Origin: Desulfobacteraceae bacterium
GTDB lineage: Bacteria; Desulfobacterota; DSM-4660; Desulfatiglandales; B25-G16
Reading direction: 5' to 3'
Assembly (NCBI GenBank): GCA_030612685.1
Contig: JAUWNK010000008.1
Coordinates: 1-36,851, forward strand
Length of the DNA stretch: 36,851 bases
Position numbers and translations under genes: made by a program. The notes under the pieces are model-generated. The model worked only from the letters and a program-made list of their open reading frames with translations. It did no database searches and was not told the origin of the DNA. Shown here piece by piece: positions 1 to 8,306 of this stretch. Position 1 is the first letter of the stretch; each line of letters opens with the position of its first letter.

Positions 1-673
1 ATACGAGATCAACATCCAATTCATGAACCTTATCTAAACTGGCTAGATAGTTCTTGAGCGGGTCATCCTGATCGGACCAGCATTGAATGTTGGGCGTTAT
101 GTCGATGAGGATATGATCCCCGGAAATGAGAATCTTTTTCGCGGGTTCGTACAAACATGTATGGCCTCTCGTGTGGCCGGGAGTCTCTACGCATTTAAAG
201 AGATAATCCCCAATTTTGATCGTGTCGTCATCTCCTAAAATGCTCAATTCCGGAATCCACTTTGAGCTGAACTTGAAGCCGGGATGGCTATTGAGGGCTG
301 CCTTTAGGGCATCTTTTGGGAAGCCGTTCCGGCCGCCATAGTTAATCATGGGTTCCCAGCCTCCCCAAGCCTCGATAATCTCCGCATCAGGGCGGTTGAA
401 ATATGTCTTGCTGGTAGGTGTGACCAGCTTTGAGCCAAGACCGAAATGAGTGGCATGGAGATGGGTAATAAAAAAGTCTGTCTCCCCCAAATCCAAATTA
501 AGTTCGTGTAGACCAGCCTGCATGGCATCAAGACACTCTTTTCGGTTCAATCCCGTATCAATGATCAAATTTCTTTCCGGGCCCGTTATTACATAAGAGT
601 TGAGGTATTTGAGCGGGTTCTCTGGCAGGGGGATTTTGATTCGAAACAGGTTTGGTAGGATCTCTTTGATCAT
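1..673 (-). CDS. MBL-fold metallohydrolase, partial (C-terminus off the window)
   Basis: The reading frame stays open from an ATG at 671-673 to the window edge, about 224 codons. An AAAGGAG ribosome site lies 7 bases upstream, which fixes the start. The protein begins MIKEILPNLFRIKIPLPEN and has the order of a glyoxalase-II-like metallo-beta-lactamase fold: a first metal motif ITHLHATHFGL near residue 70, then ETPGHTRGHT near 165, then LISGDH near 180. The first motif is normally HxHxDH. Here the Asp is Thr, so one metal-2 ligand appears to be missing, while the later His and Asp ligands are present. The fold is secure but the substrate is unknown. A perfect CCGGGA/TCCCGG stem (699-704 with 716-721) sits in its leader. 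It is transcribed away from its neighbours and could be monocistronic. Confidence 0.85.
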   Translation of the reverse strand, partial: MIKEILPNLFRIKIPLPENPLKYLNSYVITGPERNLIIDTGLNRKECLDAMQAGLHELNLDLGETDFFITHLHATHFGLGSKLVTPTSKTYFNRPDAEIIEAWGGWEPMINYGGRNGFPKDALKAALNSHPGFKFSSKWIPELSILGDDDTIKIGDYLFKCVETPGHTRGHTCLYEPAKKILISGDHILIDITPNIQCWSDQDDPLKNYLASLDKVHELDVDLV

Positions 674-970
674 CGACTTACTCCTTTTCCGGTCATATCC
701 GGGAGTTTCATCGTTTCCCGGAGATAATCAACTGTGTTGTCATTGATCATTGCAACAGCAAGCATAAGTGTATACTCTATAGTGGGACAGATGTGAAACT
801 GTTTTTTGTAACCGTGAATTCTCGGACAACCTCCTTGGTAAAATGTTTATCTTGGAAGACAAACTTATATCCTCGGAGATACCGGATGTCCATTCTATTT
901 GAAATCACTCATTATTCCCCTTCTTCTTATCAACTACTTTGGAGATGATCCTTGTAAATAAACTATTTCA

Positions 971-1246
971 TCATATCTTAATGAGCTTAAGCTGGGGATC
1001 ATCAATCTCTTTTTTTCCCCTTTGAGAGGATACACTTGTCCGCCTTAGGTTTTCCGAATCTTCTCTTTCTTTCTGAAACCATTTTGCTTTTTCTCCCAAA
1101 AACTCTATTATGGCTCTGTGATAAATGGAGTCTATCTCTTTTAAAGTTGGCTTTCTGTCCAGATCATTCACATAACAGCGAATGATTCTTTTAATAGCCA
1201 GCTTCAATTCTACTATGCTGAAATCCTTTAATTGCTCTTTGGACAC
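971..1246 (-). CDS. Small uncharacterised protein, 91 aa
   Basis: The frame begins with GTG and encodes a charged, mostly helical 91-residue protein (MSKEQLKDFSIVELKLAI...). It is rich in Lys, Glu and Arg and has no signal peptide, membrane segment or cysteine pair. I do not recognise a family. A weak AAGAAAG lies just before the GTG. It is flanked by non-coding sequence on both sides, so context says nothing about function. Amino-acid composition looks protein-like rather than like a shadow frame, and no better frame overlaps it. It may be real but could be spurious. Confidence 0.4.
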   Translation of the reverse strand: MSKEQLKDFSIVELKLAIKRIIRCYVNDLDRKPTLKEIDSIYHRAIIEFLGEKAKWFQKEREDSENLRRTSVSSQRGKKEIDDPQLKLIKI

Positions 1247-1381
1247 TTTCTTGGTTTTTAAACAATTTCTCTATTGCTTTAAAACCTTCCCGTCTACATC
1301 ACAAAACCTAATATAACGTCTCGAAATTTCTACAATTTATTGAAATAACATCATTTTTTTAATGGAACATGTTTCATGCAG

Positions 1382-1597
1382 TCCAAATGGAATAATGGAA
1401 TGGTGGAATATTGGAATGTTGATTTGAATAAGGAAGTTACTCATTTATTAATGCGCCTAAGGCGCATTAACCTCCCTATCAAGAGTGATTTTGCTAATCC
1501 TTCACCTTGTCCAAGGCAAGTTCACCCTTTGTTCCATTTTCCTATAAACCATTATTCCATCATTCCAGTATTCCAATATTCCAATATTCCAATTTTG
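1382..1597. repeat. MITE-like inverted repeat built from GGAATATT units
   Basis: The left arm (about 1382-1421) repeats units such as TGGAATAATGGAATGGTGG and ATTGGAATG. The right arm (about 1549-1597) is its approximate reverse complement, with units TTCCATCATTCCAGTATTCC. The arms are imperfect and each is internally repetitive. The roughly 130 bases between them contain a perfect palindrome (1448-1470). No transposase is encoded. This is the layout of a non-autonomous repeat or foldback element. Whether it is present elsewhere in the genome cannot be seen here. Confidence 0.5.
1448..1470. repeat. Perfect palindrome, 10-bp arms
   Basis: TTAATGCGCC pairs with GGCGCATTAA around a 3-base loop (TAA). 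It lies in the centre of the inverted-repeat element. Similar short palindromes with a GCC/GGC core occur at 24724-24744 and 36001-36022. Confidence 0.6.
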
Positions 1598-1888
1598 AGT
1601 GAAGCGAACTAAGTTCAATATACTTACGGAAGTTAAACTTTAATTAAATGATAAAGATAGAATTGTCAAGCATAAAATCACAAAATATAGTAAATTTAAT
1701 TTTTTTATTACAATATATAGTATCTACCAAATACTGAACAAAGCAGGAGACTCCTTTTGGAGCACTATGCTTTTACTTTTAGTACCAAACTGCAATTTTG
1801 GAAAATACTTGATTAAACGCAACTTTGTATTGGTCCTTTAGGGATTTGAGTAGGTATCTGAGGCATGGTTTGAATGGAAATGTGAATG

Positions 1889-3121
1889 TCATTCAGAAAC
1901 TTTTTCAAGTAATGGCAATAACATTTTGTGATATATATTATCCCACATATAATTTTGGATAATATGGTGGAACATCCTATGGGAATTCAGTTTGCTTATA
2001 AAGGCAAGAATCTTGTCTGCAATTTCATCAGGGGAGTCTGTTAAAGAGAAATACTGGACATTTTCTTTGCCGATTTCCTTAAAAGAGGGAATATCTGAGC
2101 AAATAATAGGAACCTTCAACATGCCTGCTTCCAAAAGAGGTATACCAAATCCTTCATGAAGGCTGGGTATAAATAATAAATCGGCAATCAGATAAAAATC
2201 CCTCACTACAATCGTCCCACCTGTCAAATCTTTGCCGCCTTCAGAGAAATATTCTGCTAAGATTAAAATGTCACTTTCAACATGCAATTGTTCGCTTAAT
2301 TTTTTTAATTCATAGTAATACTCTATTGAGTTTTTTTCATGGGGATCGTGTGCTCCTGTAAGCAGTAGCCGGGCATATAAACCCTTATCCTGCAATGCCT
2401 TTATCACCCGGATAGAGAGCTCAATATTTTTTCGAGGATGCAACCTGCATGGCTGCAGCATCAGAAGATCGGCTTCGAGAAGGTGCTTTTCCCTGATCAT
2501 CTTTATAGTATTGGGATCTAGATTGAAGAAGGGGATGGGATCGATTCCATCTGGAATAACATCAATTCCCTTTATGCCATATAAATTTTGAAATTGCTTT
2601 CCCCTTTCTTCTGAAATGGTAATATAGTAGATATTGGTATTGAACATTTTTAAAATATTCCACTGCTCTCTTTTTAGATCAATGGGAGGCGGGGTATAAA
2701 AATAGGGAGAATCATGGTTCCAGCTTACCACCTTTATATTTCCACTATTAGCCAGTCTATGAAGGGAGAGGGTCAAAGGAAGATTATAGGGCATGGTAAG
2801 AACATTGTGAGCGATTAGGACATCATAGGGCTCTAAAACCCGAACAAAGTAGTTAAAGATTTCTTCTGAACAGGCCTGCAATTCATGGGATCTTTCAGTT
2901 AAATTTTTGTGGATCTGGAGGATTCTGGGATTATGAGAACTCAGTAAGGAATTGATTTCTATATCGTATTTGTCTGTAAATAATTCCCCATCGCCTGCAA
3001 ATATTTTTACCCTATGATGATAGCGAATGAAAAAGGAGGCATGTTGCCGGATGATCTCTTCAACACCACCAACGATGGGTGGACATGAATAGTGCAGCAA
3101 GGCAATTTTGAATTGCTTCAT
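1889..3121 (-). CDS. Glycosyltransferase, GT4-like (GT-B fold)
   Basis: This 410-residue protein has the two-lobed GT-B plan. The N-terminal acceptor lobe begins MKQFKIALLHYSCPP and continues with a glycine-rich IVGGVEE loop. The C-terminal nucleotide-sugar lobe starts near residue 215 with the segment LMLQPCRLHPRKNIE. Near residue 325 it carries FIPSLHEGFGIPLLEAG, the E-x7-E donor-binding motif of GT4 retaining enzymes. It probably transfers a sugar to a cell-surface glycan or a small osmolyte; donor and acceptor are unknown. It lies 10 bases after the stop of the preceding glycosyltransferase, so the two are almost certainly co-transcribed. A TTG six codons upstream (3137-3139) would give an 8-base overlap. 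I prefer the ATG because MKQFKIALLHYS is a typical family N-terminus. Confidence 0.85.
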   Translation of the reverse strand: MKQFKIALLHYSCPPIVGGVEEIIRQHASFFIRYHHRVKIFAGDGELFTDKYDIEINSLLSSHNPRILQIHKNLTERSHELQACSEEIFNYFVRVLEPYDVLIAHNVLTMPYNLPLTLSLHRLANSGNIKVVSWNHDSPYFYTPPPIDLKREQWNILKMFNTNIYYITISEERGKQFQNLYGIKGIDVIPDGIDPIPFFNLDPNTIKMIREKHLLEADLLMLQPCRLHPRKNIELSIRVIKALQDKGLYARLLLTGAHDPHEKNSIEYYYELKKLSEQLHVESDILILAEYFSEGGKDLTGGTIVVRDFYLIADLLFIPSLHEGFGIPLLEAGMLKVPIICSDIPSFKEIGKENVQYFSLTDSPDEIADKILAFISKLNSHRMFHHIIQNYMWDNIYHKMLLPLLEKVSE

Positions 3122-3131
3122 AATAGGGTCT

Positions 3132-4409
3132 TTATTCAAATGTCCGGATTAAATGTATCAATTTTTCTTCCAAGACTTCATAGGAAAAATATCTTTTACC
3201 TATTTGGTAATTATGCTCAACCATAGCCTGCAACCTGTTTTTATCCTTTAGTATCCCGTCAATTTGTATGATAGCATTGGAAGAAACAAAGCCATCCATA
3301 ACAATTACATCAAACCCGATTGGCTCAATGTCTGCAATGTATATGGAGTATCGATTCACGACTATAGGTTTTTTGTAATAGATTGTCTCCAGAAAGGCAT
3401 TCCCAAAACCCTCATATCCACTGGGGTAAGTAACCAGGTCAGCATTCTGGTAAATATCGGCAATAGAGTAAAGTTTTTCCCCTTTTTCACTCACAATCCT
3501 TTTGGGTGATATAAGATGATCGATATGTACAATCTTTACTCCCATATTCCGGCTGTAATCTTCAATCCGCAAATAATAATCATCACCCTCATCTCCCTTT
3601 GCATGTGAGATAACAAGCACTGGATTGGGTTGTTTCATATTCATGACAATTTCAATAGAACGCTCAATCCATTTGCGGGGCACAACCCTTGTTGGTTGTA
3701 AAATAAAGTGGTCATTTTCTTTTAACCCAATTTTTTCCCGTAAATCTTTGCAATAATCATCCGGTGATGGGGGCTCAGTAGCAAAATCCAAAACATTAGG
3801 GATTACTATATTTGAAATCCCTCTTCTGAAACTCAATTGTTCGGATGCCAGGGAGTTTATCACAACATGCTTGATAAAAGGCAGGTGAGGAGGAAATGCC
3901 ATATTAAGATAATCCCTGCAGGAGTTTATCAGAAATCGAGTTCTTTCCCAGGAAAAATCGTGGTGATGGGCAATGGTTGGAATGCCTGTTTCAGCAATAA
4001 ATTCGGTAATTGCAACTCCAAAAGGGATGTTCATGGGTATGGCCAGGGCATTTTCAGGAATAATTAAATTTACATCATATTTTTTAACAAAATCATACAG
4101 GGCCCCTTTTAACTTATCCTTGATTTTTCTGGTAGTTTCTGATGTCTTTTTCATTCGAGTTCTTTTTCCAAATAAATCGCTGGTGATTTTTTGAATCAAG
4201 GGATGTTCAAAATGGGCTTCTTCCACAAGAAAAGATTTCTCCTGCGGCCTGTCTAAACTCCCGGCAAAATAAAAACAATTATATTTATTTCTTTCAAGTA
4301 CATCTGCCCATTTATTAATCTCAAGAGAAACGCCATCTGTTCCAGCAATCCTTGTGGAGATAAAGCCTATGTTTTTAATATGATGGGAAAGATATTTGAG
4401 CACAACCAT
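3132..4409 (-). CDS. Glycosyltransferase, GT4-like (first of a pair)
   Basis: This 425-residue protein has a GT-B fold. The N-terminal lobe begins near residue 13 (NIGFISTRIAGTDGVSLEI), a glycine and Ser/Thr-rich first loop typical of GT4 enzymes. The second lobe starts near residue 230 with LQPTRVVPRKWIERSI. The YPSGYEGFGNAFLETIYYKK motif follows near residue 340 and contains the conserved Glu pair that binds the nucleotide sugar. Its sequence differs enough from the next gene that they are distinct paralogues, not a recent duplication. No Shine-Dalgarno is obvious before the ATG. The two together look like consecutive steps of one glycoside or polysaccharide pathway; the product cannot be inferred from this window. 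Confidence 0.85.
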   Translation of the reverse strand: MVVLKYLSHHIKNIGFISTRIAGTDGVSLEINKWADVLERNKYNCFYFAGSLDRPQEKSFLVEEAHFEHPLIQKITSDLFGKRTRMKKTSETTRKIKDKLKGALYDFVKKYDVNLIIPENALAIPMNIPFGVAITEFIAETGIPTIAHHHDFSWERTRFLINSCRDYLNMAFPPHLPFIKHVVINSLASEQLSFRRGISNIVIPNVLDFATEPPSPDDYCKDLREKIGLKENDHFILQPTRVVPRKWIERSIEIVMNMKQPNPVLVISHAKGDEGDDYYLRIEDYSRNMGVKIVHIDHLISPKRIVSEKGEKLYSIADIYQNADLVTYPSGYEGFGNAFLETIYYKKPIVVNRYSIYIADIEPIGFDVIVMDGFVSSNAIIQIDGILKDKNRLQAMVEHNYQIGKRYFSYEVLEEKLIHLIRTFE

Positions 4410-4457
4410 AATATGTCACAAACCCCCTGATTAAATGTATCGGAATTTATATGATTG

Positions 4458-4538
4458 AAGGTTCAAGGTACAAGGCGTAAGGCTAAAGCAAAATCAATAA
4501 TTGTGGCCTTGGGCCCTAAGCCCTGAGCCTTTTGCCTT
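4458..4538. repeat. Imperfect inverted repeat between glycosyltransferase and moaE-like gene
   Basis: The left arm contains AAGGCGTAAGGCTAAAGC (about 4472-4489). The right arm (about 4520-4538), read on the other strand, gives AAGGCAAAAGGCTCAGGGC. Other AAGGT and AAGGC units lie beside the arms. It is upstream of the glycosyltransferase operon and downstream of the MoaE-like gene, so it could act as a terminator-like stem, though it lacks a clean T-tract. Confidence 0.4.
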
Positions 4539-4546
4539 CTTTTTCT

Positions 4547-4906
4547 TTAATCAATTACCTTCTCTTTTTCTGTTGCCGCCTCTGTTTTTAGCCGGTTTAT
4601 TGCATCGATAAGGGCCGGGAAAACATTGTCCCTGGTATCACCAGCAACCACTATGGTTACAATCTCGTCACTGACACTAAGGTGGCCGCTATTTGTTTCA
4701 ATGAGGATGTCCACTATTCCAGGCCTTGACTTGATATCTCTTATAATATTCTCAATCTTTCCAGTATCGAAGAATACATCAAGCCCAGATACAGCCTTTC
4801 CATCCCTTGAGAAAGACCTGACAATACCAAGGTGCGTAGCGATCATACCTGCTTTATGGAAATTAGGATGGGTTTTAATAATCTCTATCATCCTGTTTTG
4901 GTCCAT
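4547..4906 (-). CDS. MoaE-like molybdopterin synthase large-subunit homologue (short)
   Basis: This 119-residue protein shows the MoaE pattern: GIVRSFSRDGKAVSGLDVFF (about residues 27-46), a helix, GIVDILIETNSGHLSVSDEI, then IVVAGDTRDNVFPALIDAIN and a Lys (INRLK). It is shorter than typical MoaE (about 150) and ends soon after the INRLK lysine. It therefore lacks most of the C-terminal segment that holds the second catalytic lysine region in E. coli MoaE. It may be a divergent MoaE or a paralogue without synthase activity. I chose the ATG at 4904-4906 over the GTG three codons earlier because AGAGGTG lies at proper distance before it. No MoaD or other molybdopterin gene is in the window. The gene lies downstream of hemA on the same strand, separated by a repeat-filled gap. 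Confidence 0.6.
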   Translation of the reverse strand: MDQNRMIEIIKTHPNFHKAGMIATHLGIVRSFSRDGKAVSGLDVFFDTGKIENIIRDIKSRPGIVDILIETNSGHLSVSDEIVTIVVAGDTRDNVFPALIDAINRLKTEAATEKEKVID

Positions 4907-4915
4907 CTTATTCAC

Positions 4916-5279
4916 CTCTATGAAAATGCCTAAAGTTATAAATGCCTAAAGTTTAAAGTTGTTGTTTCGCCTTCGGCGGATGAATGGTGAGCGTTTCATT
5001 AATTCCTAAATTCGCAATTTCAGATAACCCTGTCCATTACTCTAACTCACTTTTAACTTTAGGCCTGCCCGCAACGCTCTCGCTTGCGAGGCGGGCGGGC
5101 ACTTTAGCCCTGGCCCAGACCCGCCTGCCACTCGCCTGCCGGATGTCGGGCAGGAATGGCGGAGCACGCCAGATTTATGGCGGGCAGGCCTGGCAAAACC
5201 TGACTCAGCAAAGATAAACCAGGATTGGTGATACATCAGAAGCAAGCGTATATTCAAATCACGTCGCACCAGGGCGGGC
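4916..5279. other. Gene-free stretch filled with repeats
   Basis: No gene is supported here. The frames that are open across it are artefacts of GC-rich stem-loops. 4930-4970 contains ATGCCTAAAG units, related in reverse complement to the CTTTAGGCA motif found before two start codons elsewhere. From 5060 on there are several G+C stems and one copy of a dispersed repeat. Confidence 0.6.
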
Positions 5280-5280
5280 T
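5060..5280. repeat. GC-rich stem-loop cluster and dispersed-repeat copy 1
   Basis: The segment holds a GCCCGC/GCGGGC stem (5063-5098), a CCTGCC/GGGCAGG stem around 5136-5154, and then a unit that begins CCCTGGCCCAG at 5108 and ends CCAGGGCGGGC at 5269-5279. Those two ends are repeated at 16622, 36054 and 36187, although the interior of this copy is different and GC-richer. Its right edge runs into the hemA stop codon, so it may fold in the hemA 3' untranslated region. Confidence 0.5.
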
Positions 5281-6581
5281 CACTTATAATTTTTTGTATC
5301 TACGTCCTCATTATCAGGGTCAAGGTTGAATAGTTTTCGGGCAACATCTAAATATAGATTTCGGGAACTCCTTTCCCCCTTCCTTTTTAAAAAGACTATA
5401 GGGTCGTTTAAGATCTTTTTGGTAATTGATATAGTTAAATTTTCCACACCTTTCCTCTGCTCTGGCGAAAGATTACCAAGACTGAAAAGAGTTTTTCTCA
5501 GCTCTATCTGGCATATCTTTTCACATTTATCCTTGAGGGCTACTATAGTTGGAACAACATCCAATGTCTTTAGCCATTGGCTAAATTTGATGACCTCCTC
5601 ATCCACCATCCTCTCTGCCTTAACCGCTTCCCCCTTTCTTTTACCAATGTTGGAATCGACAATCCCTTTAAGGTCATCAATGTCATAGACAAAGACATTT
5701 TCTATTTCATTTACTCGGGGTTCAACATTTCTGGGCACAGCAATATCTATAAAGAAAAGTGGGCTATTCTTTCTAACCCTCATCGTCTTTCTTACCTGGT
5801 TTGAAGAGATTATCGGCTCTGGAGAAGCAGTAGAGGTGATAACAATATCTACATGGAGTAATTGATCATCTATTTCGTCAAAGGAGATTGCCTTTCCATG
5901 AAATTGATCTGCCAATTCCATGGCCCTGCTAAAGGTCCTGTTGGTTACCAGGATTTTGTCTATCCTGTTATTTAAAAGATATGTAGCAGCAAGCTCTGCC
6001 ATTTCTCCGGCTCCTATCAGGAGAACCTTTTTGCCCTGTAAATCTCCGAATATCTTTTTGCCCAATTCTACAGCCGCAAAGCTTATAGATACAGGAAATC
6101 CTGCTATGCCTGTCTCAGTCCGTATTTTTTTGGCCAGCGAGAAGGTTCTATGCATCAATCTGTTAAGAATGACAGAGGATGATTTATGATCAACTGCTAT
6201 CCTATAGGCATCTTTGAGCTGTCCGAGTATCTGTGGTTCGCCAACTATCAGGGAGTCCAGGCTTGCACCTACCCTGAATATATGGCGTATTGCCTCCTGA
6301 TCATTGTATATATAGAGCGTTGGCACAAGTTTCTCCCTTTTAATCTCACTAAAATGGGAGAGGAATTCGATAACAGCTTCTCTGACATCTTTTTCATTAT
6401 CGGTTGTGAAAAGTATCTCCACCCGGTTGCAGGTGGACAGCACTATGGATTCTTTTATATCCTTAATGCCGCTGATGGCATTCATCACGTGATCAATATC
6501 TTGGCTTCCGAAGGTAACCAATTCCCTCAATTCAACCGGTGCTGTCTCATGATTCATGCCTATATTGACTATTTTTATCAT
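5280..6581 (-). CDS. hemA: Glutamyl-tRNA reductase
   Basis: Reduces glutamyl-tRNA(Glu) to glutamate-1-semialdehyde with NADPH, the first committed step of C5 tetrapyrrole synthesis. The 433-residue length is normal. The catalytic cysteine is in VLSTCNRVEIL (Cys51). The substrate-binding SLIVGEPQILGQLKDAY lies at 110-126 and the NADPH Rossmann loop LIGAGEMAE at about 188-196. The C-terminal dimerisation helices run from about 320. Its ATG overlaps the stop of the upstream ccsA-like gene (ATGA), and AAAGGA lies about 11 bases upstream, so translation is likely coupled. It is the last gene of the three-gene cluster precorrin-2 dehydrogenase, ccsA, hemA. That order is a known arrangement in Desulfobacterota and related anaerobes. 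Confidence 0.97.
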   Translation of the reverse strand: MIKIVNIGMNHETAPVELRELVTFGSQDIDHVMNAISGIKDIKESIVLSTCNRVEILFTTDNEKDVREAVIEFLSHFSEIKREKLVPTLYIYNDQEAIRHIFRVGASLDSLIVGEPQILGQLKDAYRIAVDHKSSSVILNRLMHRTFSLAKKIRTETGIAGFPVSISFAAVELGKKIFGDLQGKKVLLIGAGEMAELAATYLLNNRIDKILVTNRTFSRAMELADQFHGKAISFDEIDDQLLHVDIVITSTASPEPIISSNQVRKTMRVRKNSPLFFIDIAVPRNVEPRVNEIENVFVYDIDDLKGIVDSNIGKRKGEAVKAERMVDEEVIKFSQWLKTLDVVPTIVALKDKCEKICQIELRKTLFSLGNLSPEQRKGVENLTISITKKILNDPIVFLKRKGERSSRNLYLDVARKLFNLDPDNEDVDTKNYK

Positions 6582-7417
6582 GGCAATTGGTTTCCTTTTA
6601 AGCTCTCAAAACTATGATACCCCTCCATTAAGAAATTGACTCCAATGAATGTGAAGATCAGGATAAAAAAGCACCCTATGGACATGAGGGCAGAGCGTCT
6701 GCCGCGCCATCCTATAGCCATTCTCTGGTGTAAAAGGGCTGCATAGCAAAGCCATGTTATCAAAGACCAGACTTCTTTTGGATCCCAGCGCCAGTAAGAG
6801 CCATGGGCACCCTGGGCTACGATTGAACCGGTAATCATGCCTATTGTAAGAAGGAGGAACCCATAGTTGATTGCATTATAATTTAATGAATCGAGGCTGT
6901 TAAGGGAGGGAAGCCTGTTGTAGAAGGCTCCAAGCCTTTTTGACTTTATCTGATGTTCCTGGATCAGATACATAACCCCGGCAATAAAGGCAATGACAAA
7001 GATGCCATTCCCCAAAAAGGAGGTTGTTACATGCAGTAGAAGCCAGAAACTTTTAAAGATAGGCCTCACCGTTATGGTTGAAATGGGGATTGTTGAGGAG
7101 ATGATCATCAAAAAGGCAGCGAAGGGAACCACAAATGAGCCTAAAACCATAATCCTGAATTTTATCTGAAAAATGATATAAGCGGCGATTATAGCCCAGG
7201 AAAAAAATGAGAGGGATGCCTTAAAGTTTAAGGCAGGCACAGCACCGAGCTGGTAATAACAAAGGACAAGGTAGATAGAATTGAGTGCAAAACCGAAAAG
7301 CACAATCCTGTGTGACCAGTAGCCTACTTTTTTATTTTTCTTTATGATAAAGAGCAAGTAACCGGCTGAAGCTATGAGATATACAATGAGAGTCAACTTA
7401 AAAAAAACGATACCCAT
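6578..7417 (-). CDS. ccsA: CcsA/HemX-type cytochrome c assembly membrane protein
   Basis: Integral membrane protein of 279 residues with about eight hydrophobic helices. It carries the tryptophan-rich heme-handling motif GSYWRWDPKEVWSLITW (about 207-222) on the outer face. Two conserved histidines flank it, LLLHVTTSF (His129) and ALLHQR (His230), the usual heme ligands of CcsA/CcmC/CcmF proteins. It probably carries heme across the membrane for cytochrome c maturation. In the hemX context it has also been linked to control of HemA level; that part is knowledge of other bacteria, not visible here. The start has AAAGGTG five bases upstream, and the gene follows the precorrin-2 dehydrogenase stop by two bases. 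Confidence 0.9.
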   Translation of the reverse strand: MGIVFFKLTLIVYLIASAGYLLFIIKKNKKVGYWSHRIVLFGFALNSIYLVLCYYQLGAVPALNFKASLSFFSWAIIAAYIIFQIKFRIMVLGSFVVPFAAFLMIISSTIPISTITVRPIFKSFWLLLHVTTSFLGNGIFVIAFIAGVMYLIQEHQIKSKRLGAFYNRLPSLNSLDSLNYNAINYGFLLLTIGMITGSIVAQGAHGSYWRWDPKEVWSLITWLCYAALLHQRMAIGWRGRRSALMSIGCFFILIFTFIGVNFLMEGYHSFESLKGNQLP

Positions 7418-7419
7418 AT

Positions 7420-8094
7420 TTACACCTTTTTAAAGACCTGTTTAAAAGCATCCTCTATGGGGAATTCTTCTCCCAGGATAGATTTTAGAGTAGTCCTAAC
7501 CCCTCGCCTATTTCCTTCCTTGATCAGTTCCAGAAGATTGGAGTCAACCAATTTTTGAAAGATTATCTTATTTTTTGAAGATGGTTCCCCCTGGGAAAGG
7601 AGTTTTATCCTGAGGAGCCCCAAAAGCTCTATAAGGGAATCATATTCTGGTCCAAACATACTATCCATTTCTTTTCTGATTTTTTTTGCAAGGGCCGGGC
7701 TTTTTCCTGCTGTGGATATGGCTATTTGAAGGTCTCCTCTTTTAACTATTGAGGGCATAATAAAATTGCAATCTCCAGGCTGATCAACGGCGTTAAACAA
7801 CAGACCATGTTCTTTTGCCTGGGAGGCAATCTGAGTGTTGACTTCAGGATCATCCGTAGCTGCGATAACCATAAAGGCATCATCCATATAAGTATCTAAA
7901 GATTCATAAGATATCTGGTTGATCTTATGTCCGGTAACCAGTTGTTTTAGATGAGGGCTAAGATGAGAGGAGCTTATATATATCTTGCAACCATAGTGAA
8001 GAAGGTTTTCTATTTTTCGTTCAGCTACTTCACCACCACCAACAACTATTACTTTGCGATTATACAGATCGAGAAATATAGGGTAATAAGGCAT
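7420..8094 (-). CDS. Precorrin-2 dehydrogenase / sirohydrochlorin ferrochelatase domain (CysG N-terminal, Met8-like)
   Basis: Oxidises precorrin-2 to sirohydrochlorin with NAD and may insert iron, giving siroheme. The 224-residue protein begins MPYYPIFLDLYNRKVIVVGG, with the NAD-binding VVGGGEVAERK (17-27), then VIAATDDPEVN, and NAVDQPGDCNFIMPS, which contains the conserved Asp. AISTAGKSPALAKKIR follows. It is a stand-alone N-domain without the methyltransferase half of CysG. A TTG 14 codons upstream keeps the frame open but reaches towards a repeat element. I chose the ATG because family members start this way. It is the first gene of the cluster with ccsA and hemA, with only two bases to ccsA. 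Confidence 0.9.
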   Translation of the reverse strand: MPYYPIFLDLYNRKVIVVGGGEVAERKIENLLHYGCKIYISSSHLSPHLKQLVTGHKINQISYESLDTYMDDAFMVIAATDDPEVNTQIASQAKEHGLLFNAVDQPGDCNFIMPSIVKRGDLQIAISTAGKSPALAKKIRKEMDSMFGPEYDSLIELLGLLRIKLLSQGEPSSKNKIIFQKLVDSNLLELIKEGNRRGVRTTLKSILGEEFPIEDAFKQVFKKV

Positions 8095-8144
8095 TTTAAT
8101 AGTTACTAATAGAATGTTTCTTAAATATACTCGCAATATAAGAA

Positions 8145-8236
8145 GTCATTGCGAGCGAAGCGAAGCAATCTCTAACACCATGGAATTCCACTGAGATTGC
8201 TTCGTCGTCCCGAACATCGGGACTCCTCGCAATGAC
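8145..8236. repeat. 92-bp inverted-repeat element with GTCATTGCGAG ends
   Basis: The left end is GTCATTGCGAGCGAAGCGAA and the right end is CTCGCAATGAC, its reverse complement. Inner arms GAAGCAATCTC and GAGATTGCTTC also pair. This is a REP/MITE-like sequence type that I have seen repeatedly in bacterial genomes of several phyla (established only from memory). A single unpaired end, GTCATTGCGAG, occurs again at 16598-16608. It sits in the promoter region of the siroheme gene and could affect its transcription. Confidence 0.7.
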
Positions 8237-8306
8237 GGGCAAAATGCAATATTATTTTAGAATCGTGCCTGTAGTTACTCGTCCAACCAGCAACCAGAAA
8301 CCAGAA

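Larger units (their letters stand above)
1247..1888. other. Gene-free stretch with a repeat element
   Basis: No convincing gene is visible in these roughly 640 bases. The middle holds an inverted-repeat element, annotated separately. The flanks are very AT-rich with poly-T and poly-A runs (1350-1370, 1690-1730). The 79-codon plus-strand frame in the middle translates the repeat itself and is rejected as a gene. Confidence 0.6.

Noticed and set aside
1376-1612. Plus-strand open frame of 78 codons rich in Trp, Asn and Tyr
   Set aside because: It translates the GGAATATT repeat units and the palindrome; it has no ribosome site and its composition follows the repeat.
4984-5269. Overlapping open frames on both strands over GC-rich DNA
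   Set aside because: They are produced by stem-loop repeats; no codon bias, no ribosome site and no recognisable protein pattern.
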